64,000 nucleotides of DNA from Aegilops tauschii subsp. strangulata. Its lineage: Eukaryota; Streptophyta; Magnoliopsida; Poales; Poaceae. Shown here piece after piece: positions 35,710-47,325 of this stretch (positions are counted from its first letter, which is position 1; each line of letters begins with the position of its first letter). The notes below the pieces were generated by a model that was given only the letters and a program-made list of their open reading frames with translations, had not been told where the DNA came from and ran no database searches. A program made the position numbers and the translations under genes. The stretch lies in assembly GCF_002575655.3 (NCBI RefSeq), contig NC_053040.3, positions 457,236,780 through 457,300,779 on the forward strand, given 5' to 3'.

Positions 35710-37694
35710 CGGGCTTCCCGCAACTTCGCCATCGCCCGCACCTGGTCTCGGCACTCGGTGGCTGGGCGGGCCGCCTCGCGCCACGCCGGCTGCTGCCCCG
35801 GCCGCCTGCTCCATGGTAACTCCAGGCCGACTCCGCGCCCGCGCTACCCCGGGCTGGCTGGCCGCTCCTTCGGTCCACCCCGCCAGCCGGCCGGGTCGCC
35901 GCTGCCCCCCTGCGCGCCGGCTCCACCTCACCACTCCTCCGCCCGCCAGCTCGGTGAGCGCCGGCTCCCGCTGCTCAGCACCTGCGGCCGGCTGTTTGTG
36001 CAAAGAAAAGGGCCGTCTGGTCGCTGTGGCCAGCTGCTCGGGCAAAAGAGATGAGCCCGGCTCCCCACAGCCGGCTGGAAAAGAAGTGGCCGAGTGCCCA
36101 AAAAAAGGGGCGGAGAGATAAATGCGAGCCGGCTTCCCGTTTCCAGACGACCGACTGCCCAGCCGGATGAAAAAAATGTGTGCGTCCGGCTGCCCACAGC
36201 CGGGCAAAGAGAAGAAGAAAGAAGACAAAGTAGTCGCGGGGAGATCCGGCCCGACTGCTCAGCAGTCGGCCCGAATCTCGGGGGCTACACCCAGCGGGTG
36301 CGCTGACGCGCCCCCGCGAGGAAGAAGACAAAGTAGTCGCCGGGAGATCCGGCCCGACTGCTCAGCAGTCGGCCCAAATCTTGGGGGCTACACCCAGCGG
36401 GTGCGCTGACGCACTCCCGCGAGGAAGAAGACAAAGTAGTTGCCGGGAGATCTGGCCCGACTGCTTAGCAGTCGGCCCGAATCTCGGGGGCAGCACTGAG
36501 CGGGTGCGCTGACGCGCCCCCGCGAGGAAGAAGACAAAGTAGTTACCGGGAGATCCGGCCTGACTGCTCAGCAGTCGGCCCGAATCTCGGGGTTACACCC
36601 AGTGGGTGCGCTAGCGCGCCCCCACGGAAGATTGCAGGAAACAAAAACAAGAGACAAAATAAGAGTTTTGTCCGGCTGCCAGCAGCCGGCAGAAGAGAAG
36701 AAAGAATAAAAAGGGCACTGCCAGACGCCTCGCCGCCTGGCCGGCTGTGCCAAGCCGGCTCGGCCGCGTCCCACTCACCCCCTGGCCGGTCAAGCCCGAC
36801 CGGCTGGACCCTCCTCGAGCGCCCGGAGGCTCGAGGGCTACACCCAGCGGGTGCGCCGGCGCGCTCCATGAGCGCAAGTCGCGCCTGCTGTCTTTGGCAA
36901 ACTCCGCCTCACCTACACGAAAATCAATGTGAGCTCCTCACCCGCATATTTTTGCACCGCGAAAGCACGGATAACCTCGAGCGATGCTCGGGGGGCTATC
37001 TCCGCATTTTACTACAGTTGCATCACTGTTCGCCCCGGCGCCAGCCAGAGTTGGCCCGGGGGCTGGCCGCTTGGCCTGAGACGTTAGTTCCCGCAGACGG
37101 CTTAGTAGCGTGCGCGGTATCAAAGGCCCACTCTTGGTCACAGACCGTAGAGCGGCTGTCCGGCTAGCAAGAGTGAACGCTGGAGGCCACCCACGCGAAA
37201 AATGTCCGGGAAGAAAAATGGTTCGGGCGACCCAGCCGTTTCCTTCACGAGTATCTGCTCGGTCGAATCTGCTCCCAGAGTCTGAGTACTGTACACTCCA
37301 CTTCGCGGCCCACTCTCAGCCACAGACCGCAGAGTGGCTGTCCGGCAAGCGAGAGCACAAGCCAAAGAGCGGAGGGAACACGAAAAATATTGAAGGGGGC
37401 TCGGATGAAACTGAGTCGGCACCCTCCGCATAAAACTTGCAATGCTAAAAGCAAACATTTGATATATCTGCGTGGACTAACTTTGTCTTTTGCAGGATCA
37501 TTTCCGTGGGGAACCCCCCCTCCTCGCTCGGAGGCTCGGAGGCTAAACCCAGCGGGTGCGCTTGCGTGCCCCCGCCGGAAGCAAGCCGCGCCGGCTGCGG
37601 TCCGCGGCCGGCCGTCATCGACATCTTCTACATCAACGCTCACTAAAAAACCTCCGCCCAACTTCGCCAAGTTGCCCGGAGGCTCGGTGGCTAC
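35710..37694 (+). other. GC-rich internal sequence of the AGAAG element, 3' part
   Basis: Continues 28696 after the Athila-type insertion. It has many GCCGGCTG motifs, the 103-bp array at 36241-36645, and diverged repeats of the array core near 36835 and 37535. The last bases before the LTR (GGAGGCTCGGTGGCTAC) are the likely polypurine region. The long frames lack any protein domain. Confidence 0.65.
36241..36645 (+). repeat. 103-bp tandem repeat with palindrome and PPT-like core, four units
   Basis: Units start at 36241, 36344, 36447 and 36550, so the period is exactly 103 bp; the last unit is shortened. Each carries the palindrome GACTGCTCAGCAGTC, or a one-base variant. Each also has an AATCTCGGGGGCTACACCC-type core, degraded in units 3 and 4 and similar to the sequence that precedes the 3' LTR. 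Confidence 0.88.
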
Positions 37695-38447
37695 TGTCGG
37701 GGTAATTGACCACGGGTACCCCGAAGACGGCAAGACGATATTTCAAGACATCGGGGCTAGCAAGGCCCCTCAATCCGACTGCTCAGGCCGCCCAGGCGGC
37801 CCCCTGACCGACTGCCCGAACCGACTCGCCACCCGGCCTGCTCCCCGTCCGGCTGCCAGCCGGCTGCCGACTGCGCCAACGGCCGGCTGCCCGAAGTCAA
37901 CTGCTGACACCGACGAGATGGCCGTACCCGGCACTGTGCACACATCACCTCAAGCCATCATGTACAGTGTCACTTGTCCCTGGGCACTATTTATGAAGTG
38001 ACCCAGGAGACAAGCATGACACCCCCACCATGCCTCTAGCTTGCTAGCTACCATACCACTACCTAGCTTACTTCCTAAGCTACCCACACTATATAAAGCC
38101 ATCTATCCATCCACCACATGCTCTCACGGGCATGCACCACACACATTCGGCCACAAGCTACGGCCAACCACGCCACACACTGGCGCATATACGAGATCAG
38201 GTGCCCATGGCACTGATCTCAGATACAGCTCTGGGAGCACTTTGTACTGTCAGATGTACACCCCATATATATACTCAGACATGCGGGATTAGGGGTATTA
38301 TCTCTCCGGAGAGCCCCAAACCTGTGTAAACTAGCGCGTGCTACTCGCATACCCGTCCCTGGATATTCCGGCGGCAGTCTTGCCCTCACACTAAGCCACC
38401 CTGTGGCATCTGTCCTCTTGCAACCACCCCGTGTGAATACCACGACA
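37695..38447 (+). repeat. 3' LTR of the AGAAG element
   Basis: 753 bp, from TGTCGGGGTAATTGACC to CCACGACA. TATATAAA is at 38090-38097. It is followed by AGAAG (38448-38452), which matches 27175-27179. Confidence 0.88.
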
Positions 38448-38452
38448 AGAAG

Positions 38453-38815
38453 GTCGATCGCAATCACAAGTGGGTCAAGCGTCAATTTGGCTCAATTCTT
38501 CAGAATATGACCATTACTCAAAACACTGTGAAGAAGAATCACTACTACTTGCATGAAGTTTTTGATCGCACTTGGGCCATATTGTCTCACCTTTACGCTG
38601 ATGAAGATCTCAAGCGGATGGGCTTCCAATAGGACTTTGACTAGTCTCAGCCACCTTCGAAGAAATTCAAGAAGGTCAAAGTTCCTCATCTGGTCGCCAG
38701 TTCATATTCTTCATCGTGCGAGACGGATGAAGCTGAACACTTGAACGACACTGCGGCGGGCCCTACTTCAACGGACGACCCCAACATCACTGGCGCTCCT
38801 CCATCGACATCATGA
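38453..38815 (+). pseudogene. Decayed extra ORF, second part after the nested insertion
   Basis: If the 27180-38447 element and one AGAAG are removed, the frame ending TDCELLLTLHQK at 27179 continues directly into VDRNHKWVKRQFGSILQNM here. The stretch reads on through NTVKKNHYYLHEVFDRTW and LYADEDLKRMGFQ. It meets in-frame stops near 38632 and 38641, then goes to Lys/Ser-rich sequence and TGA at 38813-38815. The restored frame shows that the insertion hit a then-continuous ORF. Confidence 0.65.
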
Positions 38816-39332
38816 TATCATTCTTCAGGGGCGTTAGTCCTCACTTTTCGCCCCGTTTGGTCATTCCATGACAAAGGGGGGATTTGAGTTAGTCTTCAAG
38901 TGGGTCTCTTTATATGGGCATTTTTTAAGTTACAACTCTTGCTCTTCTAAGGTGTTTCCTCTGATGAGTTGTAAACTTAAGTCCTATGGTGGTATGACAC
39001 TTTTTAAATTGCTTTCTGCATGCTTTTCCTCAAGTACCTTAATGCACGCATGCTGAATTTAGTCAGACACCATATTTCATCATGCATTTCAAATTCTTCA
39101 TATTATATGTTAAATGCATGTATGAATTACAAGATATAGGGGGAGATCTCCATGATATTACTCTACAATGTGCATTTGCTATCCAAAGCAAATTCCTCAA
39201 ATATGCGCATCTCCAGGGGGAGTTCTTCTATATCTTGCAATCAAATTCCTCAATATTACTATTTACACTTCATATGTTTATCCCCGTTGAAAACTTAACC
39301 TATTTGTCATCAATCACCAAAAAGGGGGAGAC
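38816..39332 (+). other. Noncoding 3' region and polypurine tract of the Maximus-like element
   Basis: No gene is seen. Several GGGGGA-type purine runs occur (near 38875, 39140 and 39217). The last, AAAAAGGGGGAGAC at 39319-39332, touches the LTR and is the polypurine tract. Confidence 0.7.
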
Positions 39333-40827
39333 TGTTAGTGCATCTAGTGCCCCTTAGTGATTTTGGTGTATTGAAGACTTATAGGTTAAGGGACCAATGT
39401 GTTTGTGAGTGTGCATAGGTTCTGTAAGTCCATGAGGAGTTTGATATTTATGATGAAAGTTGACCCCTAAAAATGAATGCCTTCAATTGAAGACTTTGGT
39501 TTTCTTGAAGACTTTGAAATTGAGGAATTGGTGTGACCTTGAAGACTCTGATATTGATGCGAGGATTATGAAGCATGAAAATTTTGTTTTCGTAGTATCT
39601 TTTTCATTTTCTTGAGTCATAGGAAACACCGTACTGTTAAAGGGGGTCGAGGTAAAACTAAGGGAATGTTTCCAAGTGATGCTCATCTCCAAATCCTACA
39701 CCTACCCAATCCTTTCGAGTGAAGCCTTTGGAAATCTCATACAGTTCAACCAATTTCTTCAGTGTGACAGAGACAGAGATCTTCTGTTCTCTAGGGAATT
39801 TGTTCTAACTGAGGAGTTAGGAATTCGCCAATGCAGATTGCCTACAAGTGAGGAACATGATAGCCCTGAGGAATTTGAGAGCTCAAATTTCCAACCGTTG
39901 CTGTGCTATGTGCCAGCTGTCCAAAATATCCTGTCCACCTAACGGTCATATCATTGAAGGGCATTTATGTCTTATCATGTCAGGCTACTCCTAGGCTATA
40001 AATAGCCGCCCCCTACAACCACTAGTTGGTTGGCTGCTCCGAGAGATAGATTGACACTTGTCATTGAGAGCATCCCATCCTCCGAGAACTTTGAGCGAAA
40101 ATCATCAAGTGAGGAAAAACCCAAACACGTACAAACCCAAAGTAATTGAGCATCACTGAAGAGATTGTTCCTGTGTGGAACTGACGCTTGTTAGCTTTGA
40201 GAACTGTGCATCCTCCACACGGTTAGGCGTCATGGTCTAGAGCATCCAAGAGGAATTGTGGATCGCCGAGTGACCGAGTCTGTGAAGGTTTGGAAGTCAC
40301 CTGAAGACCTACCACGAGTGATTGGGCGAGGTCTGTGTGACCTTAGCTCAAGGTGAATACGGTGAGGACTGTGTGTCCGGGACTATGTGTCCTCAGGTTG
40401 AAATACCTAGCCGCTCCAACCAGACGTACGACTGTCACAGCAATTGGAACTGGTCTACCAAATCATCGTCTTCACCAAGCTACTGGTTCTATTTCCTCAA
40501 CCCTTTCATTTCTTCATTCATGTGTTGATGAAATTGATCATTACTGTTTGAAGACTTCCTGAAGACTTTCTCAATTTCCTCAATCCTAATTCTTCAGTCA
40601 CTTTGTCTTCAGCCTGCTTATCCTGTTTACACGCTACCTGTACTCTGTGCTTGTTTCATTTCATCATCATGATTATGTTACTGCCATGTTATGCTTGCAC
40701 CTGAGTACTCATTCCGCTGCTAGTTGTTCGTCATTTAGGAAATTCCTCACTTTGAATTTCCTGAGTGACGAATTTGTAAAAATCGCCTATTCACCCCACC
40801 CCCTCTAGTCGATATAACGCACTTTCA
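39333..40827 (+). repeat. Maximus-like 3' LTR
   Basis: 1,495 bp, from TGTTAGTGCATCTAGTGCC to GATATAACGCACTTTCA, on the plus strand. TATAAATA lies at 39997-40004. Many GAAGACTT-type repeats are present, as in related LTRs. The 5' LTR is not in the window, so no target duplication can be checked. Confidence 0.8.
39997..40004 (+). promoter_or_regulatory. TATA box in the Maximus-like LTR
   Basis: TATAAATA between CTAGGC and GCCGCC, in the U3/R region of the LTR. Confidence 0.6.
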
Positions 40828-41082
40828 GTCTTGAAGCTAAACATGAATGATCACACAATCTTCTTCTTCAAGACATGATTGCAATGAGCTCAACACTCAC
40901 ATGACCAATCTATAATTCCTTAATAGCACCTTGGTCAATTCATAAACTCCTTCAAACCAACACATGGACTTCAAGAAATGCCTATGGACAAATCCTTCAA
41001 ATATAACTCAATGCAACCATTAGTCCATAGAAAATGTCATCAATTACCAAACCCACACATGGGGGCACCACATGTCCTTTCA
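40828..41082 (-). mobile_element. LTR fragment, minus strand, unidentified
   Basis: Read on the minus strand from 41082 it begins TGAAAGGACATGTGGTGCC. That looks like an LTR start of a Triticeae retroelement. It is cut at 40828 by the end of the Maximus-like LTR. It is too short to classify. Confidence 0.4.
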
Positions 41083-42065
41083 GGGGGGCTCTCTCCCCCT
41101 CTCTCCCGGTGGCGCCGGAGTGCCGTCAGGGCTAGGATCGTGACGGCGATCTACAACAACAATCTTGCTACCTTCAACACCAACTCTCTCCCCCTCCTTC
41201 TCCCCGCTGTAATCTCTACTTGAACATGGCGCTCGACTCCTTATATTATTTCCCAATGATATTTGGCTATCCTATGATGTTTGATTAGATCCGTTTTGTC
41301 TTGTGGGTTAATCATGATCTTGGTTGGTATGAGTGTATATTTTATTTATGGTGTTGTCCTACGGTGCCCTCCGTGTCGCGCAAACGGGGGGCCCCCACTG
41401 TAGGGTGTTGCAATATGTTCATGGTTCGCTTATGGTGGGTTGCGAGTGACAGAAGCTTAAACCCGAGTAAGTGGGTTATGGCGTATGGGATAAAGAGGAC
41501 TTGATACTTAAAGCTATGGTTGGGTTTCACAACCTTAATGATCTTTAGTAGTTGCGGATGCTTGCTAGAGTTCCAATCATAAGTGCATATGATCCAAGTA
41601 GAGAAAGTATGTTAGCTCATGTCTTTCCCTCATGTAAAATTGCAAGAATGATTACCGGTACTTGTTATTGATTGCCTAGGGACAAATGACTTTCTTATTG
41701 ACAAAAGTTATCCACTTTTATTACCTTGCAATTTATTTGTAGTTTTATTCTAGCAAAGTACTCGTAGTTTTATTCTTGCAAAATAGTTTCATACTTGTTT
41801 TAGGTAAAGCAAACGTCAAGTGTGCGTAGAGTTGTATCGGTGGTCGATAGAACTTGAGGGAATATTTGTTCTGCCTTTAGCTCCTCGTTGGGTTCAATAC
41901 TCTTATTTATCGAAGAAGGCTACAAACGAACCCCTATACTCTTATTTATCGAAGAAGGCTACAAACGATCCCCTATACTCTTATTTATCGAAGAAGGCTA
42001 CAAATGATCCCCTATACTCTTGGATAAAGCAAACAAGCCCACACGACCCAGAAACCATCGGGGAT
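41083..42065 (+). mobile_element. LTR fragment, probably Athila-type U3/R/U5 remnant
   Basis: C-rich start, then sequence ending in a repeated TATCGAAGAAGGCTACAAA block and CCCCTATACTC, which resembles the U5 end of Athila-type LTRs. Both ends are missing: it stops at the LTR that begins at 42066. No coding domain is seen. Confidence 0.4.
41901..42017. repeat. 39-bp tandem repeat, three units
   Basis: Units at 41901, 41940 and 41979 share TCTTATTTATCGAAGAAGGC and CCCCTATAC with one or two differences. The period is exactly 39 bp. Confidence 0.9.
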
Positions 42066-43745
42066 TGATGTCTACTACACAACCTTCTTCTTGTAGACTC
42101 GTGTTGGGCCTCCAAGCGCAGAGTTTTGTAGGACAGTAGCAAATTTCCCTCAAGTGGGTGACCTAAGGTTTATCAATCCGTGGGAGGCGTAGGATGAAGA
42201 TGGTCTCTCTCAAACAACCCTGCAACCAAATAACAAAGAGTCTCTTGTGTCCCCAACACACCCAATACAATGGTAAATTGTATAGGTGCACTAGTTCGGC
42301 GAAGAGATGGTGATACAAGTGTAATATGGATAGTAGATATAGGTTTTTGTAATCTGAAAATATAAAAACAGCAAGGTAACTAGTAACAAAAGTGAGCGAA
42401 AACGGTATTGCAAGGCTTGGAAACAAGGCCTAGGGTTCATACTTTCACTAGTGCAAGTTCTCTCAACAATGATAACATAATTGGATCATATAACAATCCC
42501 TCAACGCACAACAAAGAGTCACTCCAAAGTCACTAATAGCGGAGAACAAATGAAGAGATTATTGTAGGGTACGAAACCACCTCAAAGTTATTCTTTCTGA
42601 TCAATCTATTGGGCTAATCCTATAAGTGCCACAAACAGCCCTAGAGTTCGCACTAAAATAACACCTTAAAATACACATCAACCAAAACCCTATTGTCACC
42701 TAGGCACTCCATTGTCACCACGAGTACCCGCGAGTTTGATTATACGATATGCACCACACAATCTCAGATTAATCTATTCAAACCAACACAAAGAACTTCA
42801 AAGAGTGCCCCAAAGTTTCTACTGGAGAGTCAAGACGAAAACGTGTGCCAACCCCTATCCATAAGTTCACAAGGTCACGGAACCCGCAAGTTGATCACCA
42901 AAACATACATCAAGAGGTTCATGTGAATATCCCATTGTCACCAAAGATATTCATATGCAAGACTTACATCAAGTGTTCTCAAATCCTTAAAGACTCAATC
43001 CGATAAGATAACTTCAAGGGGAAAACTCAATTCATCACAAGAAGGTAGAGGGGGAGAAACATCATATGATCCAACTATAATAGCAAAGCTCGCGGTACAT
43101 CAAGATCGTGCCAAATCAAGAACACGAGAGAGAGAGAGATCAAACACATAGCTACTGGTACATACCCTCAGCCCCGAGGGTGAACTACTCCATCCTCATC
43201 ATGGAGACCGCCGGGATGATGAAGATGGCCACCGGTGATGGTATCCCCCTCCGGCAAGGTGCCGGAACAGGGTCCCAATTGGTTTTTGGTGGCTACAGAG
43301 GCTTGCGACGGCGGAACTCCTGATCTAGGTTTCTTTTCTGGGGTTTCTGTATTTATAGGAATTTTTGGCGTTGGTTTCACATCAGGGGGGTCCACGAGTC
43401 AACGACAAGGGTGGAGCACCCTTCCTTGGGGGGGGGGGGGTAGGGCGCGACCTCCAACCTTGTGGTTGGCTCGGGACTCTTCTGTCCCAACTCTTTTGCT
43501 TTGGGGGCTTCTTATGGTCCATAAAAAAATCACCTTAAATTTTCAGGTCAATTGGACTCCGTTTGATATTCCTTTTCTGTAAAACTCAAAAACAAGGAAA
43601 AAACAGAAACTGGCAGTGGGCTCTAGGTTAATAGTTTAGTCCCAAAAATAATATAACTAGCATATAAATGCATATAAAATATCCAAGATGGATAATATAA
43701 AAGCATGGAACAATAAAAAATTATAGATACGTTGGAGACGTACCA
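42066..43745 (-). repeat. Athila-type 3' LTR of the host element
   Basis: 1,680 bp, in inverted orientation relative to 45569-47196 and 54237-55891, to which it is closely related. The end near 42066 matches their U5 end (GTAGTAGACATCA on the minus strand). It has a 12-base G run near 43429-43440. Confidence 0.9.
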
Positions 43746-43746
43746 A

Positions 43747-43760
43747 GCATCCCCAAGCTT
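43747..43760 (-). other. Polypurine tract of the host element
   Basis: AAGCTTGGGGATGC on the minus strand, one base before the 3' LTR. Confidence 0.9.
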
Positions 43761-45563
43761 AATTCCTGCTCGTCCTCGAGTAGGTAAATGATAAAAACAG
43801 AATTTTTGATGTGGAATGATATGAAGTGCACAAGTTTGATCAATGATAATTTCAACCACTTTTTGTAGCATCATTTTATATCATAACAGTAGCTCATATC
43901 ATAAAGCTTCTCATGATCAAGTAACAAGCTATTCACATGTTAAAGCATAGACCATAAACTTTCTTGAAAACTAACAACCTATGTTCTCAATCATCAAACA
44001 ATTGCAATTCATCTTATTTTCAGGAAGGGTCTATCTAAGAGCTTTGATTTAGCAAATCACACATACTCAACTATCATATAGTCTTCCATGATTGCTACCA
44101 CTCAAAGCATATTTTTAGAACAAATAGCATCCATCGAACATAGAGAAAGATAGGGGCTTAATGTTTCGCCTCTCAACTTATTTATCATATAGATAATTGT
44201 CAACAATAATAATTCATGATCAAATATATTTTAATGGCCATATATGCTTAGATCTTTCACCATCACATGATGCTTGCCAACTAAAGAGTAGGTTGGGATG
44301 AGAAGGAATACTACTGACTCTTGCATAAAAGTAAAAGATAGGCCCTTCACAGAGGGAAGTAGGGATTTGCAGAGGTGCCAGAGCTCGAAGCTTTTAAAAC
44401 AGAGATGAAAATAATTTTGAGAGGTATGCTTTCATTGTCAACATAACAACCAAGAGTTCCCAATATCTTCCATACTAGATACATTATAGGCGGTTCCCAA
44501 ACAGAATGGTAAAGTTTTTACTCCCCCACCACCAATAAGCACATTCCACGGCTGGTCCGAAACAACGGGTACCGTCCAACTATCAACAATCATGGGGGTG
44601 TTTTGTTTAATTATTTGCGATTTCATTTTTGATCTTTTGATCATAGGACTGGGCATCCCAATTACCAGCCACTCTCTCGTGCATGATAAGTGAATAAACA
44701 CTCATGTGAGAATAACCCACCTAGCATGGAAGATACTGACAGCCCCTAGTCGCTACATGAGTGATTCGGGCATACAAAATAGATTATTTTTTGAAGGTTT
44801 AGAGTTTGGCACATGCAAATTTACTTGGAACGACAGGTAAATAACGCATATAGGTAGATATGGTGGACACTCATGGAAGAAACTTGATTCAAGGGTTTTT
44901 GGATGCACAAGTAGTATCTCTACTTTCTACGGAAATTTTGGCTAGCAAAAGATTCTAAATAGCAAGCACCACATGTTGGAGGATCCATAACATTATAACT
45001 TCTATACAATTATACCCAAGCATAACTCATCATGTTGTCTTCCTTGTTCAACTTAAACTAATTTGCTCAAGTTTGAAAATATTTAATGGGGCTCACAATC
45101 ATAGAAGATGTCCAAGATAGTATATTTATATGTGAAATCTTTGTTCCTTCAATATTCTTTCATGAATTGTTCAAGTGACCAATACTATGTTTGCTAACTT
45201 TCAATAAAGTTACCACCTCTACTTCTTATATGTGAAGTAATTACTCCCCATGGTATAAGCATATGAAACATATATAAATTCAGATTTATGATATTCAATT
45301 CATTCAACCATTTACTCATGGGATATAAGTGAAGCACGAGAGTAAAGAAACTACTCCAAAAAGATATAAGTGAAGATCAATGAGTAGTCAAATAATTATG
45401 TAGCTATGTGAAGACTCTCTCTCATAAGAAAAATTTAGATCTTAAGTACTTTATTCAAACATCAAGCAAAAAAATGACATTCTAAGGATAGCACATATCA
45501 TGTGAAGAAGCAAAAAAATTGGCTCAACCAAAACTGACTGATCATTCTTGAAGAAGAAAGGTG
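43761..45563 (-). other. Noncoding 3' region of the host element
   Basis: AT-rich, with no credible gene. It is the inverted counterpart of 49990-50925 and 53687-54222 in the nested relative (for example GAGTAGGTAAATGATAAAA beside the polypurine tract). Its end GTGGGATG is the left half of the hairpin where the nested element inserted. Confidence 0.7.
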
Positions 45564-45568
45564 GGATG

Positions 45569-47196
45569 TGATACGTCTCCAACGTATCTATAATTTATGA
45601 AGTATTCATGTTGTTATATTATCTATTTTGGATGTTTATGGGCTTTATTATGCACTTTTATATTATTTTTGGGACTAACCTATTAACCGAAGGCCCAGCC
45701 CAAATTGCTGTTTTCTTGCCTATTTCAGTGTTTCGAAGAAAAGGAATATCAAACGGAGTCCAAACGGAATGAAACCTTCGGGAGAGTTATTTTTGGAATG
45801 GAAGCAATCCAAGAGACTTGGAGTATACGTCAGGGAAGCAACGAGGAAGCCACGAGGCAGGGAGGCGCGCCCTATCCCCTGGGCACGCCCCCCACCCTCG
45901 TGGGCCCCTCATGGCTCCCCTGACCGACTTCATTCGCCTATATATCCATATACCCTAAAAACATTGGGGAATAGAATAGATCGGGAGTTCCGCCGCCGCA
46001 AGCCCCTGTAGCCACCAAAAACCAATCGGGACCCTGTTCCGGCACCCTGCCGGAGGGGGGATCCCTCACCGGTCGCCATCTTCATCATCCCGGTGCTCTC
46101 CATGACGAGGAGGGAGTATTTCACCCTCGGGGCTAAGGGTATGTACCAGTAGCTATGTGTTTGATCTCTCTCTCTCTCGTGTTCTTGAGGTGGTACGATC
46201 TTGATGTATCGCGAGCTTTGCTATTATAGTTGGATCTTATGATGCCCCTCTAGTCTCTTGTAATGGATTGAGTTTTCCCTTTGAAGTTATCTTATCAGAT
46301 TGAGTCTTTAAGGATTTGAGAACACTTGATGTATGTCTTGCATGTGCTTATCTGTGGTGACAATGGGATATCACGTGATCTACTTGATGTATGTTTTGGT
46401 GATCAACTTGCGGGTTCCATGACCTCGTGAACTTATGCATAGGGGTTGGCACACGTTTTCGTCTTGACTCTCCGGTAGAAACTTTGGGGCACTCTTTGAA
46501 GTACTTTGTGTTGGATTGAATAGATGAATCTGAGATTGTGTGATGCATATCGTATAATCATACCCACGGATACTTGAGGTGACATTGGAGTAGGTGACAT
46601 TAGGGTTTTGGTTGGTATGTGTCTTAAGGTGTTATTCTAGTACGAACTCTTGAATTGATCGATCTGAAAGAATAACTTTGAGGTGGTTTCATACCCTAAA
46701 ATAATCTCTTCGTTTGTTCTCTGCTATTAGTGACTTTGGAGTGACTCTTTGTTGCATGTTGAGGGATATTTATATGATCCAATTATGTTATTATTGTTGA
46801 GAGAACTTGCACTAGTGAAAGTATGAACCCTAGGCCTTGTTTCCTAGCATTGCAATACCGTTTACGCTCACTTTTATCATTAGTTACCTTGCTGTTTTTA
46901 TAATTTCAGATTACAAAAACCTATATCTACCATCCATATTGCACTTGTATTACCATCTCTTCGCCGAACTAGTGCACCTATACAATTTACCATTGTATTG
47001 GGTGTGTTGGGGACACAAGAGACTCTTTGTTATTTGATTGCAGGGTTGCTTGAGAGAGACCATCTTCATCCTATGCCCCCCACGGATTGATAAACCTCAG
47101 GTCATCCACTTGAGGGAAATTTGCTACTGTCCTACAAACCTATGCACTTGGAGGCCCAACAACATCTACAAGAAGAAGGTTGCGTAGTAGACATCA
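45569..47196 (+). repeat. Athila-type 5' LTR of the nested element
   Basis: 1,628 bp, TGATACGTCTCCAACGTATC to GTAGTAGACATCA. A TATATAT box lies at 45939-45945. It is closely similar to 54237-55891. Confidence 0.93.
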
Positions 47197-47206
47197 AGCT
47201 CTTTTC

Positions 47207-47224
47207 TGGCACCGTTGCCGGGGA
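47207..47224 (+). other. Primer-binding site, Asp-tRNA type
   Basis: TGGCACCGTTGCCGGGGA, 17 of 18 positions complementary to plant Asp tRNA 3' end, ten bases after the LTR. Confidence 0.88.
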
Positions 47225-47325
47225 GGTGAGTGCTTGAAGGTATATCTTTAGATCTTGCAATCGAGTCTTTTAGTTTCTTGTTTTATCACTAGTTTAGTCT
47301 ATAAAAGAAAACTACAAAAAAGGAA

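Larger units (their letters stand above)
27180..38447 (+). mobile_element. Non-autonomous LTR retrotransposon with AGAAG target duplication
   Basis: Direct LTRs open TGTCGGGGTAATTGACC at 27180 and 37695. A perfect 5-bp duplication AGAAG lies at 27175-27179 and 38448-38452. The left LTR keeps about 590 bp and has lost its 3' end and primer-binding site. The right LTR is complete (753 bp). The internal part is about 2.9 kb of GC-rich, GCCGGCTG-rich sequence (27773-28696 and 35710-37694) with a 103-bp tandem array and no gag or pol. A tandem array just before the 3' LTR is typical of Tat-type Gypsy, so that clade is a fair guess. It is interrupted by an Athila-type element at 28697-35709. Confidence 0.8.
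23682..40827 (+). mobile_element. 3' part of a Maximus/SIRE-like LTR retrotransposon, split by nested insertions
   Basis: On the plus strand this shows a long decayed extra ORF, a noncoding stretch, a polypurine tract (AAAAAGGGGGAGAC, 39319-39332) and a 3' LTR (39333-40827). The middle is interrupted by the element at 27180-38447. The left end is cut by the chromovirus LTR at 23681, and no gag, RT or integrase remains. The LTR opening TGTTAGTGCATCTAGTGCC resembles the Maximus group of SIRE-clade Copia, which carry an extra ORF after pol. That assignment rests on memory of LTR termini and is moderate only. Confidence 0.6.

Noticed and set aside
36241..36645. CRISPR-like regularly spaced repeats
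   Set aside because: Whole 103-bp units are repeated with no unique spacers, in a plant retroelement.
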